Shown here piece by piece: positions 24,439 through 34,150 of a DNA stretch of 34,841 bases (the first letter of the stretch is position 1; the number at the start of each line of letters is the position of its first letter). The stretch spans positions 1 through 34,841 of the forward strand of contig JADLBZ010000090.1 of the NCBI GenBank assembly GCA_020847415.1, written 5' to 3'. The position numbers and the translations under genes were made by a program. Under the pieces are notes generated by a model. It made no database searches. It saw nothing but the letters and a program-made list of their open reading frames with translations, and was not told where the DNA came from. The stretch is from Planctomycetota bacterium (GTDB lineage Bacteria; Planctomycetota; UBA8742; UBA2392).

Positions 24439-24467
24439 ATATTACCCTGCGAAATATTCTTTCACAA
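24439..24467 (-). promoter_or_regulatory. Candidate hcp promoter in an AT-rich intergenic island
   Basis: On the - strand: TTGTGA - 17 nt - TATTAC/TAATAT region (TTGTGAAAGAATATTTCGCAGGGTAATAT) inside a 131-bp gap that is conspicuously AT-rich for this window. Boxes are imperfect matches to the sigma-70 consensus. Confidence 0.4.
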
Positions 24468-24498
24468 GGCAAATCCGCCCAGTTCAGCCTGAAAGCCG

Positions 24499-25992
24499 TT
24501 ACTTCTTGTCCAGCTTGCCCACCAAGCCGAGCTGGAAGAACGCGCCCATGTACTTGAAGTGCGGCCGCACCATCAGCTTCACGCGGTACCAGCCCGCCTC
24601 GCCGGGGACGTCCTCCACCTCAATGCTGGCGCTGCGCAGGGGGCAGCGGCTGCGTATGGCGGCGGAGGGGTTGTCCGTGTCGGCAACGTACTGGCCGATC
24701 CACTTGTTCAGCTCGCGGTGCAGGTCGGACTTCTCTTTCCAGGTGCCGATCTGCTCGCGCTGGAGCACCTTGATGTAGTGCGCCAGGCGGTTGACGATGA
24801 ACAGGTACGGCAACTGGGTGCCCAGCCGGTAGTTCAGCTCGGCGTCCTTGCCCTCGGCGCTCTGGCCGAAGGTCTTGGGCTTCTGGCAGGAGTTGGCACT
24901 GAAGAAGCAGGCGTTGTCGCTGCCCTTGCGCATGGTCAGGCCGATGAAGCCCTGTTCGGACAGCTCGTACTCGCGGCGCTCACTGATCAGTACTTCCGTG
25001 GGGATCTTGGTTTCCAGTTCGCCCATGGCCTGGTACTGGTGCAGGGGCAGGTCTTCCACCGCGCCGCCTGCCGCCGGGCCGATGATGTTGGGGCACCAGC
25101 GGTACTTGGCAAAGCTCTCGGTCAGGCGCGTCGCAAAGGCAAAGGCCGTGTTGCCCCACAGGTAGCTCTGGTGGGCGTCACGGACGCTCTCCTCATAGTT
25201 GAAGGCCTTCACCGGACGCGTGTCCGGCCCGTAGGGCAGGCGCAGCAGGAAGCGCGGGCAGGTCAGGCCGACGCTGCGGGCGTCTTCGCTTTCGCGGAAA
25301 CTCTGCCACTTGGTGTACTGGGGGCCTTCCAGGATGGACTTCAGGTCCTTCAGGTTGGGCAGGCCCTGGTAGCTGTCCAGGCCGAAGAACTTGGGGCCTG
25401 CGGCGGCAATAAAGGGCGCGTGGGCCATGGTGGCCACCGAGGCCACCTTCTGCAGCAGGGCCACATCCTGGGGGCCAGGCCCGAAGTCGTAGTTGCCGAT
25501 GATGGCGCCGTAGGGCTCGCCGCCGAAAGTGCCGTACTCGGCGGTGTAAACGTGCTTGTACAGGCCGGACTTGACGATCTCGGGCGAGTCCTCGAAGTCC
25601 TCCTGCAACTGCTCCTTGCTGATGTTGAGGACCTCAATCTTGATGTTCTCGCGGAAGTTGGTGCGGTCCACCAGCATCTTCAGGCCGCGCCAGGCGCTTT
25701 CCAGCTTCTGCACGTGCTCGTTGTGCAGGATCTGGTCCACCTGGGCCGAGAGCTTCTTGTCAATCTCGGCGATCATCTGGTCCACGGCGGCCTTGTCCGC
25801 CTTGGCGAACTTGCTGCCCGGCGCCAGGATCTCCTTGAGGAACGCCTGCACGCCCAGCTTGGTTGCCTCGTAGCCCTCGTCCTTGGTCGTGAGCTTGGAC
25901 TGCGACATGATTTCGTCCAGCAGCGAGCCCTTGCTTTCCTGGGCCTGTGCCGCCTGCTGCTGCTTCTGTTGCGCTTCGCCGGCCATCTTCAT
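24499..25992 (-). CDS. tssC: T6SS sheath large subunit TssC (VipB)
   Basis: EKLESAWRGLKMLVDRTNFRENIKIEVLNISKEQLQEDFED-like core, EYGTFGGEPYGAIIGNYDF, FLLRLPYG, ending in the usual TssC C-terminus. Confidence 0.96.
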   Translation of the reverse strand: MKMAGEAQQKQQQAAQAQESKGSLLDEIMSQSKLTTKDEGYEATKLGVQAFLKEILAPGSKFAKADKAAVDQMIAEIDKKLSAQVDQILHNEHVQKLESAWRGLKMLVDRTNFRENIKIEVLNISKEQLQEDFEDSPEIVKSGLYKHVYTAEYGTFGGEPYGAIIGNYDFGPGPQDVALLQKVASVATMAHAPFIAAAGPKFFGLDSYQGLPNLKDLKSILEGPQYTKWQSFRESEDARSVGLTCPRFLLRLPYGPDTRPVKAFNYEESVRDAHQSYLWGNTAFAFATRLTESFAKYRWCPNIIGPAAGGAVEDLPLHQYQAMGELETKIPTEVLISERREYELSEQGFIGLTMRKGSDNACFFSANSCQKPKTFGQSAEGKDAELNYRLGTQLPYLFIVNRLAHYIKVLQREQIGTWKEKSDLHRELNKWIGQYVADTDNPSAAIRSRCPLRSASIEVEDVPGEAGWYRVKLMVRPHFKYMGAFFQLGLVGKLDKK

Positions 25993-26055
25993 CTCCTGCG
26001 GGGCACCTGGCCCCGGACTGGGATTCGTCAGTACTGGTCCTGTCTGTCGTCGGGC

Positions 26056-26553
26056 TTAAGCGCCTTCCTTGCCGCCGGACACCTCACCCAGGATCTTCTC
26101 GCGGGTGGCGGGATCCTTGATCAGCTCCTCGATCTTCTTGCGGAACGCGGGGAAGTTGCCCAAGGGGCCCTTCAGGGCAGCCAGGGCCTCGCGCAGCTCC
26201 AGCATGCGGGCCAGCTCGGGAACCTGGCGGGCCACGGCATCGGGGTCAAAGTCTTTCAGCGTGCTGAACTTCAAGCCGGCGTTCAACTCTTCGCCGTCCT
26301 TGCCGCTGAGGGTGTTCTTGACCTGCACATCCAGCTTGATGTTGTGGTTCTTCATCACGTCGTTGAAGTTGTCCTTGTCCACGCTCACCGGCTTGCGGCT
26401 CTCCAGCGGCGTGTCGTCGCGGCGCAGGTTGAAGTCGCCCACCACCAGCAGCTTCAGGGGCAGCTCCTTCTCTTCCTGCGCGCCGCCCGTGGCGGGCTTG
26501 TAGACAATGTTCACGCGTTCGCGCGGTGCGACTGAACCGTCATCTTTGGCCAT
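26056..26553 (-). CDS. tssB: T6SS sheath small subunit TssB (VipA)
   Basis: PRERVNIVYKPATGGAQEEKELPLKLLVVGDFNLRRDDTPLESRKPVSVDKDNFNDVMKNHNIKLDVQV. Start chosen at MAKDDG; the ORF extends to 26607. Confidence 0.95.
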   Translation of the reverse strand: MAKDDGSVAPRERVNIVYKPATGGAQEEKELPLKLLVVGDFNLRRDDTPLESRKPVSVDKDNFNDVMKNHNIKLDVQVKNTLSGKDGEELNAGLKFSTLKDFDPDAVARQVPELARMLELREALAALKGPLGNFPAFRKKIEELIKDPATREKILGEVSGGKEGA

Positions 26554-26654
26554 GGCTGATGCTCCTTGTTTGGGGGCGATTCCAGCCGCCCGCTGTCTAT
26601 CGCTCATTCCTGCCGCACCGGCCCGGCAGCCTCAGCCGCCGGCCCGTGTGGCGC

Positions 26655-27494
26655 TCAACCGTCTTGCTTCTTCTCTTCTTTGAGTCCCAGCGTCTCCAGG
26701 ATGTTGCGCAGGGTGTCGTCGTTCTTGACCAGCTCCGAAAGCACCTGCTCCAGGGGCATGTCACCCCACTTCACGGCCCGCTGCACCAGGTACGAGACCG
26801 GCGAATGGGGCTCGGTGCGGCGCAGGAACTCGGCCACCTGCCGAAGCTGCTCAAAGGCCGCCCGGCGGTTGTTCAGGGCGCCCGCCACCACCGCGGCTGG
26901 AGCCGACCCGCCCGATGCCGCCGACGCCACAGCCGCTGCCGGTGCCGCCACAGCAGAGCCTGCAGAGCGCGCCAGCAGGCTGCGCGTCAGGCCGTCAAAC
27001 ATGGGGTTGGGCGCTTCCAGCTTGCTGTTAAAGAAGCCGCCCAGGGCCGCCATGCGGTCCGCGGCGGTCTTGAGCGCTGCGGTATCGCCGCCCGCGGGCG
27101 CGCTTTCCAGGTGGCGATTCACCCGGTCAATGAACCACTCCAGGGCGCTTTCCCTGGCACGCAGGCGCTTCAGTTCCGGAAACAGGCCGTCCCAGAAGTT
27201 GCGGCACATGGCGTCCAGCATGCCGATAGCGTCAGCCAGGCCCGCGTAGCCGCGCTGCTGCAGCAGGGCAAACCCGTAATAGGACGCCACCAGCAGGTCT
27301 TTGGACTTCTGGCTGAGGAGTTTCTCGCCCAGGGAAAGCACTTCGCCCCAGCGCACCTCGCCGCCGGCCGGGTTTTCCAGCTTGGCGACTTCCGCCTGGA
27401 GCTGCTCGAACTCAGGTTCATAGCGGGCACCGGCTCCCGCCGGGGAAGACCCCGGGATGGGTTGCGTGCCAAGGTTAAGTGCCGCGTCTGCCAA
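26655..27494 (-). CDS. tssA: T6SS protein TssA (ImpA N-terminal family)
   Basis: PIPGSSPAGAGARYEPEFEQLQAEVAK...WGEVLSLGEKLLSQKSKDLLVASYYGFALLQQRGYAGLADAIGMLDAMCRNFWDGLFPELKRLRARESALEWF. Start taken as TTG at 27494 with GGGAGA Shine-Dalgarno 6 nt upstream; the ORF opens to 27572. Confidence 0.9.
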   Translation of the reverse strand: MADAALNLGTQPIPGSSPAGAGARYEPEFEQLQAEVAKLENPAGGEVRWGEVLSLGEKLLSQKSKDLLVASYYGFALLQQRGYAGLADAIGMLDAMCRNFWDGLFPELKRLRARESALEWFIDRVNRHLESAPAGGDTAALKTAADRMAALGGFFNSKLEAPNPMFDGLTRSLLARSAGSAVAAPAAAVASAASGGSAPAAVVAGALNNRRAAFEQLRQVAEFLRRTEPHSPVSYLVQRAVKWGDMPLEQVLSELVKNDDTLRNILETLGLKEEKKQDG

Positions 27495-27568
27495 GCCGCG
27501 TCTCCCGCCCTGCGTGCCCCTGCCCGGAAAGATGCGGGCAGTCACGATAGCCGCGCCATCGGGCCAAT

Positions 27569-28492
27569 TCAAATGCCTTTGCAGCGCGGAAGGCGCTGCA
27601 ACAGGTCTGAAAGCTTCAATGAAGTCTCGTTCAACACCGCGTCAAACGCACCGCCCTTGCCGGCTGCCGCGGGTGCACTGAAGTCGCGCAGGCCGGTGTC
27701 GGCGCGCGTGGGCAGCACGAAGGGCAGAAAACACCGCGGCGAAAGCTCGCCAAAGGCCAGGTGCAGGCGTGCCGGGGTTTCGCCCCCGCGTTCGTTCCAC
27801 ATCACCATGGTGGGCATGGACTTGGCGCGATTCAGCCGGCGCGTCAGTTCGGTCCAGAAGGCGGCTTCCGCCACCGGCTCGTTCAGGGGCAGCCGCAACG
27901 CCGTGCCTTGGCGCTGCTCGGGCCCATCCGCCACAGCCTGCACGGCGGCGACGCGGCGGGCATCGCCCTCTGCCCCGAACAGCGACGCCCACAGCCCCCC
28001 CGCAGTCTTGCCCAGCACAAAGCGGGCAAAGGCGCGGCGGGCTTCAGCCAGGTCCGGCTCAAAGCGCAGGCTGTCAAAGGCAGTCAGGAAGGTGTTGAGA
28101 TTGATGGCGCTGTCGGCCCACATGGCCACCTCGGTGGCCTTGGCCAGGAACGGCTCCAGCGCAAAGGGCAGGTAACCCAGGTCCGCCCCCAGCGCCGCGG
28201 CGTCCAGCATGGTGTAGACCAGAAACGGGTAGCGCCGCCCGGCTTTGTCCACGGAGGGCCGGAACAGCCCCGCCACCACCCGGTGGTTGCGCGGCGAGGT
28301 GTAGATGAAGCGGGCTGAGGGCGCCGTGTCAAAGGCGCCGTCCCAGCGCTGACCCAGGTCCTGGTAGCCGTGATAGATCCCCTCCTGCACCCAGTGGTCC
28401 AGCTCGTGCACCTCCGGCGACGCCGCATTGAAGCGGATGAAGTCGCCGTGCAGGGGCAGCTTGCCGAGGCATCCGGAGGGGTAAGCGCTCAC
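27569..28492 (-). CDS. tagF: T6SS-associated protein TagF
   Basis: GCLGKLPLHGDFIRFNAASPEVHELDHWVQEGI...FIYTSPRNHRVVAGLFRPSVDKAGRRYPFLVY, typical of TagF. Confidence 0.92.
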   Translation of the reverse strand: MSAYPSGCLGKLPLHGDFIRFNAASPEVHELDHWVQEGIYHGYQDLGQRWDGAFDTAPSARFIYTSPRNHRVVAGLFRPSVDKAGRRYPFLVYTMLDAAALGADLGYLPFALEPFLAKATEVAMWADSAINLNTFLTAFDSLRFEPDLAEARRAFARFVLGKTAGGLWASLFGAEGDARRVAAVQAVADGPEQRQGTALRLPLNEPVAEAAFWTELTRRLNRAKSMPTMVMWNERGGETPARLHLAFGELSPRCFLPFVLPTRADTGLRDFSAPAAAGKGGAFDAVLNETSLKLSDLLQRLPRCKGI

Positions 28493-31400
28493 TGGCTCAT
28501 CCCCTTGGCCATGGTGAACTTGGTGAACAGCCCCGGCTGGAAGGGGTTGACAGGCTTGGCGGCCTGCAGGAAGGCTTCGAGGCGGAAGATGGACGAGTCG
28601 CGGGCGGTGAACTCCCAGCGGCAGAAGTACTGCTTGCCGTCGCTGTTGGTCAGGGGGCCGGACAGCGAGCCGTCGCGCAGCAGGCGCAGCAGGCCCCAGT
28701 CGTCGTCCACGTTGCCCTTTTCCAGCGTCACCTGCTGCTGTTCACCATAGGTTACCGTCACTTTGCCGCCGGCCTTGGCGCGCGTGCCCTCGGGCTGGGC
28801 CCAGACGAAGTCCTTGCTCTGGTCGCGGTTGTCATTCCATTTCAGCACCTGGGCCTGGCCCTCGGCGTTGGCGCCCACCTGGATGCTGCTGCTGCGCAGC
28901 AGGCCGCGCTGGACCAGGGTGACCGAGAAGCGCACCTTCACCTTCTCGTCGCCCGGCCCGTCAAACATGGCGTCGCGGATAAGAGCCGCCGCCTTGATGG
29001 TGTCCTCGTACTCGGCCTTGAACACGAACAGGGGCCGGTCGTTGAAGCGCAGGGCCTGCACAGCCCGGAACAGCCGGTCTGCCTGCCAGATGCTGCCGGA
29101 CTTGGGGTTGAAGTGGGCCGAGAACTCCGCCATGGCCATGCCGGTCTTGGCGTCCTCAACAAACGGGAAGTGGTTGGCCAGCGTGTCCCAGCTGCTGGCG
29201 ATGCCGCTGTACCAGTCCCCCTCCAGCTCGCCCACGCACTCGGTGCGCAAAGCACCAAACACGGCATCTACCACGCGGTTCAGCACCTCGGCGCCGCCCT
29301 CGGCGTCCTTGGGGAAGGCATCGCGCACGGCGCGGGTGCACAGGTTGATGGCATCGCGCAGGGCCTCCAGGCGCTTGGGGTTGTCCATGTGCGAACGCAC
29401 GCGGTTGCCGCGGTCGGTAGCGGTCACAAACTCGTCCACGGCCTTGCGCAGCTCGTCCAGGGCCTTCATGGAGGCTTCCAGGGCCTTGATCTCGCCCTCG
29501 CCGGCTTCGCCCTGGCGCTCACCGGGCCCCAGGTTCAGGGCGCGGCGGTTCCAGGCATTGCGGAACAGCGTGCGGTAGGGGCTGGTCTCGCCGGCCAACT
29601 GGCGCATGGCGTCCCGGGCATCCTGCAGCGTGGCAAAGCTGCGTTCTGTGGGATAGACGCACGAGAAAAAGCGCTTCCACTCCTGGGCGTGGCGGGCCTT
29701 GTGGCGCTCGCGCAGGCTCTGCACCAGCTCGTCGGCCTTCTTCTCGACCTCGAGCTCGCGGTACATCGCCGACAGGTCGGCGGCGCGCTCGTCAATGAGC
29801 TGTTTCACCTGCGAGTCCCAGGCCTCCTGGGTGAATGCGTTCAGCAGTTTCTGGGGGTCTTCGCCCTCGCCGGGGCGCACCTCCAGCAGGTTGCGGTTGG
29901 GGTCACCCGCCAGCAGGGCCTGCAGGGTCAGTGGCTCCAGCTTCTCGCCGGCGCGCTGGATAATCGAGTCGTAGGCCACGCTTTCCCAGAACGCGTTCTT
30001 GAGTTCCAGGCCGACCCGCTGGATCAGGTCGCGATCCGTGGCCACATGCAGGGAATAAGCCTTGGGAGCGGCAACCGCCCGGGGCATCAACGACGCGTAA
30101 AACTCGAGCTGCTCGCCCGCCAGTTCTTCCAGCTCGCCGGCCTGGCTGCCGCCCAGGGTGCCGGTCCAGCGCTTGCTCTTCTTCAGCACCGACGCCACCA
30201 GGGCCACACCGGAAGCAATGCGGGCTTCGCGCCCTTCCTCTGATTCCGGCGCCATCGCTTCGCCGCCCATCATGCGGTAGACCCGCCACAGGTCGAGCAA
30301 CTGCTGGTACTCCTCGCTGGTGCGGGCGTTGCGCAGGTCCGCCAGGCGCTGTTCCAGCTCGGCCTTCACGCGCCGCGCGGCAGGCTCGATGTACAGGGGG
30401 CGCAACTGCTGCAAGTACGGCTGAACGCCGGCCTCAAACAGGCGGTCGCCCTGGTACATGCCAAAGCGCATGCCCAGGGGAACGCCCTGCTCCTGGCGGC
30501 GCTTCAGCGGCGCCAGCTCGGCGCGCAGGGACTCCAGGGCCTTGAGCTGCTCCAGCTCGGGGGCCTTGCGCCCGGCGGTTTCCGCCACGCCGACGGCGGC
30601 CGCCTCGGTCTGCGCGGTCATCTCGCGGTTCGTGAGGAAGCTCGCCACCAGGGCATAACCGCCCAGGGCCAGCGTAATCAGGCTGCCCAGTTGCAGGCCG
30701 GCCCGCAGGGCGCGCTGCTTGCGAAGCACCTGGCTGCTGCTGCGGGCCAGCACGCGGTCCGGGAAGATGACCCGAGTGAACAGGTTGTGGATGAAATAGC
30801 TCTTCTTCTCGACGCGCTCGTCGGCGGCCTGCACGGCGGGAGGCGTCCCCAATGCCGCGCCGATGCGCGCCAGGATCTGGTCAATGGGCATGCCCTTCTG
30901 GGTGCCGCTGCAGAAGTACATGCCGCGCAGCACGGCGCTTTCACGAAACGCCCCGGCGTGAAACAGCGCCGCCACGAACTCGCGCATGCGCCCGCGCGCA
31001 ATGGCGAACTGGCGCGGGAACAGGTAGATGGGCTGCTTCTTGGCGGCGGGGCGCTCGCTGGCCAGCAGGTCCAGCCGGCGCTTTTCCAGGGCCGCCGTCA
31101 TCTTGCCGCACTCGGCGTCAAACACCTCGGTGTAGTCGCGGTCCGGCACGGAGTAGGGAAGCGTGAAGCCCCACACCTGGTTGCGCTCGTCCTTGGTGAA
31201 GTCCTCGAAGAACTCGACAAAGCCCGGCACCAGGTCGCACTTGGTGAACATGACGTAGACCGGGAAAACCGCCTGCAGCCGCGCCGAAAGCTCATCCAGC
31301 CGGTTGCGCACATCCTTGGCAATCTGGTCCAGCTCGCCCTGGGTGGCCTTGAGCAGGTCTTCCACCGAGACCGCCACAATGGCGCCGTTGATGGGCTTCT

Positions 31401-32013
31401 GCTTGCGGCCCTGCTTGATCATGTCCAGGAAGGCAAACCACTCGGCCTGGTCTTCAGCCACGGTGGTATAGCGCCCGGCGGTGTCCAGCAGGATGCCGTC
31501 TTCCGTGAACCACCAGTCGCAGTTGCGGGTGCCGCCGATACCGCGCACCTTCACGTTGCCCTGGGCCGCCGGGAAGTTGAGGCCGGACTCCGACAGCGCC
31601 GTGGTCTTGCCGCTGCCCGGCGGGCCGATGATCACGTACCAGGGCAGGGTGAACAGGGCACTCTTGCCGCCCTTGGTGCGCTTAAGGGCTTCCAGCGACT
31701 CGTCAAACTTGCGGCGAAGCTCTTCTACTTCGGCCTTCTTGTCGGCGGCCGCCCCCTGCAACTGGGCGCCGGACTGCGCCTTGAGCTGCTGCTCGATGCG
31801 CATGGCGCTGCGAATGGCCACTACCTTCTGGGCGATGAACAGCACCGCAAACAGTGACAGCAGCACCACGCTGATGCCGATGCGCTCCTTCATCAGGTCG
31901 TTGTCGGCAGTCTTGAAATACTCGCCGCCCAGCCAGACCAGGGCCAGCAGAATGATCAGCACCACCACGCTGATCACGCCTTCCTTGAACAGGGCTGCCA
32001 GCAGGCTCTTCAT
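28489..32013 (-). CDS. tssM: T6SS membrane-complex protein TssM (IcmF)
   Basis: Two N-terminal TM segments; Walker A WYVIIGPPGSGKTTALSESGLNFP; NCDWWFTEDGILLDTAGRY; MFTKCDLVPGF; C-terminal IcmF/VasK region. Start chosen at MKSLLAALF; the ORF extends to 32118. Confidence 0.96.
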   Translation of the reverse strand: MKSLLAALFKEGVISVVVLIILLALVWLGGEYFKTADNDLMKERIGISVVLLSLFAVLFIAQKVVAIRSAMRIEQQLKAQSGAQLQGAAADKKAEVEELRRKFDESLEALKRTKGGKSALFTLPWYVIIGPPGSGKTTALSESGLNFPAAQGNVKVRGIGGTRNCDWWFTEDGILLDTAGRYTTVAEDQAEWFAFLDMIKQGRKQKPINGAIVAVSVEDLLKATQGELDQIAKDVRNRLDELSARLQAVFPVYVMFTKCDLVPGFVEFFEDFTKDERNQVWGFTLPYSVPDRDYTEVFDAECGKMTAALEKRRLDLLASERPAAKKQPIYLFPRQFAIARGRMREFVAALFHAGAFRESAVLRGMYFCSGTQKGMPIDQILARIGAALGTPPAVQAADERVEKKSYFIHNLFTRVIFPDRVLARSSSQVLRKQRALRAGLQLGSLITLALGGYALVASFLTNREMTAQTEAAAVGVAETAGRKAPELEQLKALESLRAELAPLKRRQEQGVPLGMRFGMYQGDRLFEAGVQPYLQQLRPLYIEPAARRVKAELEQRLADLRNARTSEEYQQLLDLWRVYRMMGGEAMAPESEEGREARIASGVALVASVLKKSKRWTGTLGGSQAGELEELAGEQLEFYASLMPRAVAAPKAYSLHVATDRDLIQRVGLELKNAFWESVAYDSIIQRAGEKLEPLTLQALLAGDPNRNLLEVRPGEGEDPQKLLNAFTQEAWDSQVKQLIDERAADLSAMYRELEVEKKADELVQSLRERHKARHAQEWKRFFSCVYPTERSFATLQDARDAMRQLAGETSPYRTLFRNAWNRRALNLGPGERQGEAGEGEIKALEASMKALDELRKAVDEFVTATDRGNRVRSHMDNPKRLEALRDAINLCTRAVRDAFPKDAEGGAEVLNRVVDAVFGALRTECVGELEGDWYSGIASSWDTLANHFPFVEDAKTGMAMAEFSAHFNPKSGSIWQADRLFRAVQALRFNDRPLFVFKAEYEDTIKAAALIRDAMFDGPGDEKVKVRFSVTLVQRGLLRSSSIQVGANAEGQAQVLKWNDNRDQSKDFVWAQPEGTRAKAGGKVTVTYGEQQQVTLEKGNVDDDWGLLRLLRDGSLSGPLTNSDGKQYFCRWEFTARDSSIFRLEAFLQAAKPVNPFQPGLFTKFTMAKGMSQ

Positions 32014-32062
32014 TCCCGGCTCTCCAGGCCCGCGCAGGGGCCTCATCTCACCCGTACTTGTG

Positions 32063-32749
32063 TTACTGCTTTGGCGCCATGGCCTCAGCGGCTGACGAGC
32101 CCAGGAAGTCCGCGGCAAAGGCCAGCCCCAGGGCCAGCAGAATCAGGGCAGCCAGGCAGATGGCGGGCGCCAGCCACACCGGGCTGCTGCGCACCAGCTT
32201 GGGCATCACGTCCGGCGGCTGCCAGGCGGGCGAAAGCTCGGCGGGTGCCGAGCCGCGTGCCGCGCGCAGCTCGCCGGCCAGGGCCTCCACCAGGGCCTTG
32301 CGCTCTTCCATGCCGCGCAGGTCCATGTACATGCCCTTGAAGCCGTGAATCAGGCAAAGCAGGAAGACCTCGGCGGCCTCGAGGCGCTCCGAGTCCTGGG
32401 AATCACGCACGGCCTTCAGCTTCTTGTAGAACTCCTCGCCCGCCGCGAAGTCGTTGAAGAACTCCAGTTGCAGCGGGTTGCCCGCCCACTCGTCCTTGAG
32501 CTGCCAGTTGGTGCTCAGGACCAGCTCGTCCACGAAGGCCGCCAGTGCATACTTGGCGTTGGCCACGCCCTCCGCCTTGAAGCCGTGGCTGCGGCCCGCC
32601 GTCTCGAACTCGGAGAACAGGCTGGTCACCTGGGCGCGCACGTGGGCAAAGGCCCCGGGGTCCTTGGTCGCCCGCAACTGAAAGGCCAGGGCAAAGATGT
32701 CGGCCGCCAGGTCCGAGAGCTTGGGGCGCGGCTCGCTGCTTTCGGCCAT
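32063..32749 (-). CDS. tssL: T6SS membrane-complex protein TssL (DotU/IcmH)
   Basis: ADIFALAFQLRATKD...NAKYALAAFVDELVLSTNWQLKDEWAGNPLQLEFFNDFAAGEEFYKKL...LCLIHGFKGMY; single C-terminal TM; no peptidoglycan-binding extension. Confidence 0.94.
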   Translation of the reverse strand: MAESSEPRPKLSDLAADIFALAFQLRATKDPGAFAHVRAQVTSLFSEFETAGRSHGFKAEGVANAKYALAAFVDELVLSTNWQLKDEWAGNPLQLEFFNDFAAGEEFYKKLKAVRDSQDSERLEAAEVFLLCLIHGFKGMYMDLRGMEERKALVEALAGELRAARGSAPAELSPAWQPPDVMPKLVRSSPVWLAPAICLAALILLALGLAFAADFLGSSAAEAMAPKQ

Positions 32750-32752
32750 GGG

Positions 32753-34108
32753 TTATTCCTTCACCGCCATCAGTTCCAGCTTCAAGCCCGCAAACTCGGG
32801 CGGCAGATAAACTGCAAGGTTGCGCGCCGCGCGCACGGCCTCCCAGTGCTCGCCCACTTTGTCCACCTGGAAGTACTGGCGCCCCGGCTGCACGGGAATT
32901 TCCGGCGGCGGGGCCGAAAGGTGCCGTACCGAGATGCCGCGCAGGGCCGCGGTGATGAGCTGGTCCACCCGGTCCTGGCTGCTGATCTTGAACTTCAGCG
33001 GGGCCTCGCGCGCCACCTTCTCGGCGGGCACGTTGGCCATGGCGGCCAGGTAAAGGCCGCCCTCCTGCTGCAGCACGCGGTCGTCCTGGATACCCGCCAC
33101 AAACAGCGTGTCGCGCACCTGCTTGAGGGCAATGTTCGTGCACTTGGTAGGGATAATGGTGTCCAGCAGCGCCTTGAGCTTGTCTTCCAGGCGCGCAAAG
33201 CAGGCCGCCGGGTCGTCGTGCTGGTAGGCGGGCAGGTCGCGCGGGTAGCCCTCGCTGGCAAACGTAAACAGGTAACCCGCCAGGCGCGACAGCTCCAGGT
33301 ACACCGTTTCGGGGTGCGTGTGGCCGGTCTGGAAGTAGTGCTGCAGGGGCGGAATGAAGCCGTTCACCGTGTGCAGCAGCCAGAAGCTGGCCGCCTCGGC
33401 CGTGGTGAAGCCGGCAAAGCCGGCACCCCGGTCGCGGCGCTGGCGCGAGAACTCCACGCACTTGGTGTTCAGCACTTCCAGCAGGCGGCGCAGAATGCCC
33501 ATCAGCCGCGCCGAGGCCCCCACCCGAAGGCAGGGCGGCGCGAAGCTCTCCACCAGCGCAAAGCCGCCGGTACTGCCGCGGCCCAGCTCGGCAATGCGCA
33601 TCCAGGTGTGGTCGTCCAGCGCCTCACCCTCAAACAGGATGCGGAAGTTGCCGGCCGCCAGGCGCAGGGGGCGGCGGTCCGGCCCGGCTGTTTCGTCTCG
33701 CAGCTCGACGTCCAGGGGCTTGTAGCGGGTGGCACGGCCTTCGTGCTGGCCGCCCTCCCCGCAGGCCACGCCGCCCTCAGGCACCGCGGGCAGGGCCAGG
33801 AACACGCCCAGGCGCTCAAGCTCGGGCTTGAACAGCGGGGCAATCGCGCGCACCGGCGGCGCGACGTCGGCACCCGGCAAATCCACGGGCTGGCCGTCGG
33901 GCAGCACACCGGCGCAGCGGCTCAGGGCAAACTCGCCCGCCGCCAGCCGCTCCAGGTCCACCCCCAGTTCGCTGATCCCCCAGGCCAGCGGGTGCAGGCC
34001 CTGCAGGCGTGTGGCCAGCAGCGCCTCATGGAAGCGGTCGGCCTGCTGGAAGTGCTGGGGCGCAAGGAACATGCCCTCAGACCACAGAACTCGGTGTCTG
34101 TGCTGCAC
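32753..34108 (-). CDS. tssK: T6SS baseplate protein TssK
   Basis: VLWSEGMFLAPQHFQQADRFHEALLATRLQGLHPLAWGISELGVDLERLAAGEFAL, hallmark TssK N-terminus. Confidence 0.96.
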   Translation of the reverse strand: MQHRHRVLWSEGMFLAPQHFQQADRFHEALLATRLQGLHPLAWGISELGVDLERLAAGEFALSRCAGVLPDGQPVDLPGADVAPPVRAIAPLFKPELERLGVFLALPAVPEGGVACGEGGQHEGRATRYKPLDVELRDETAGPDRRPLRLAAGNFRILFEGEALDDHTWMRIAELGRGSTGGFALVESFAPPCLRVGASARLMGILRRLLEVLNTKCVEFSRQRRDRGAGFAGFTTAEAASFWLLHTVNGFIPPLQHYFQTGHTHPETVYLELSRLAGYLFTFASEGYPRDLPAYQHDDPAACFARLEDKLKALLDTIIPTKCTNIALKQVRDTLFVAGIQDDRVLQQEGGLYLAAMANVPAEKVAREAPLKFKISSQDRVDQLITAALRGISVRHLSAPPPEIPVQPGRQYFQVDKVGEHWEAVRAARNLAVYLPPEFAGLKLELMAVKE

Positions 34109-34150
34109 GCGCGTCTCCCGCCCGGTGGCGCCCGTAAGCGCAAAGCCCGT

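Noticed and set aside
24460-24498. Possible sigma-54 promoter (TGGGCGGATTTGCC) upstream of hcp
   Set aside because: Spacing between the GG and GC elements is about 2 nt too short for the -24/-12 consensus.
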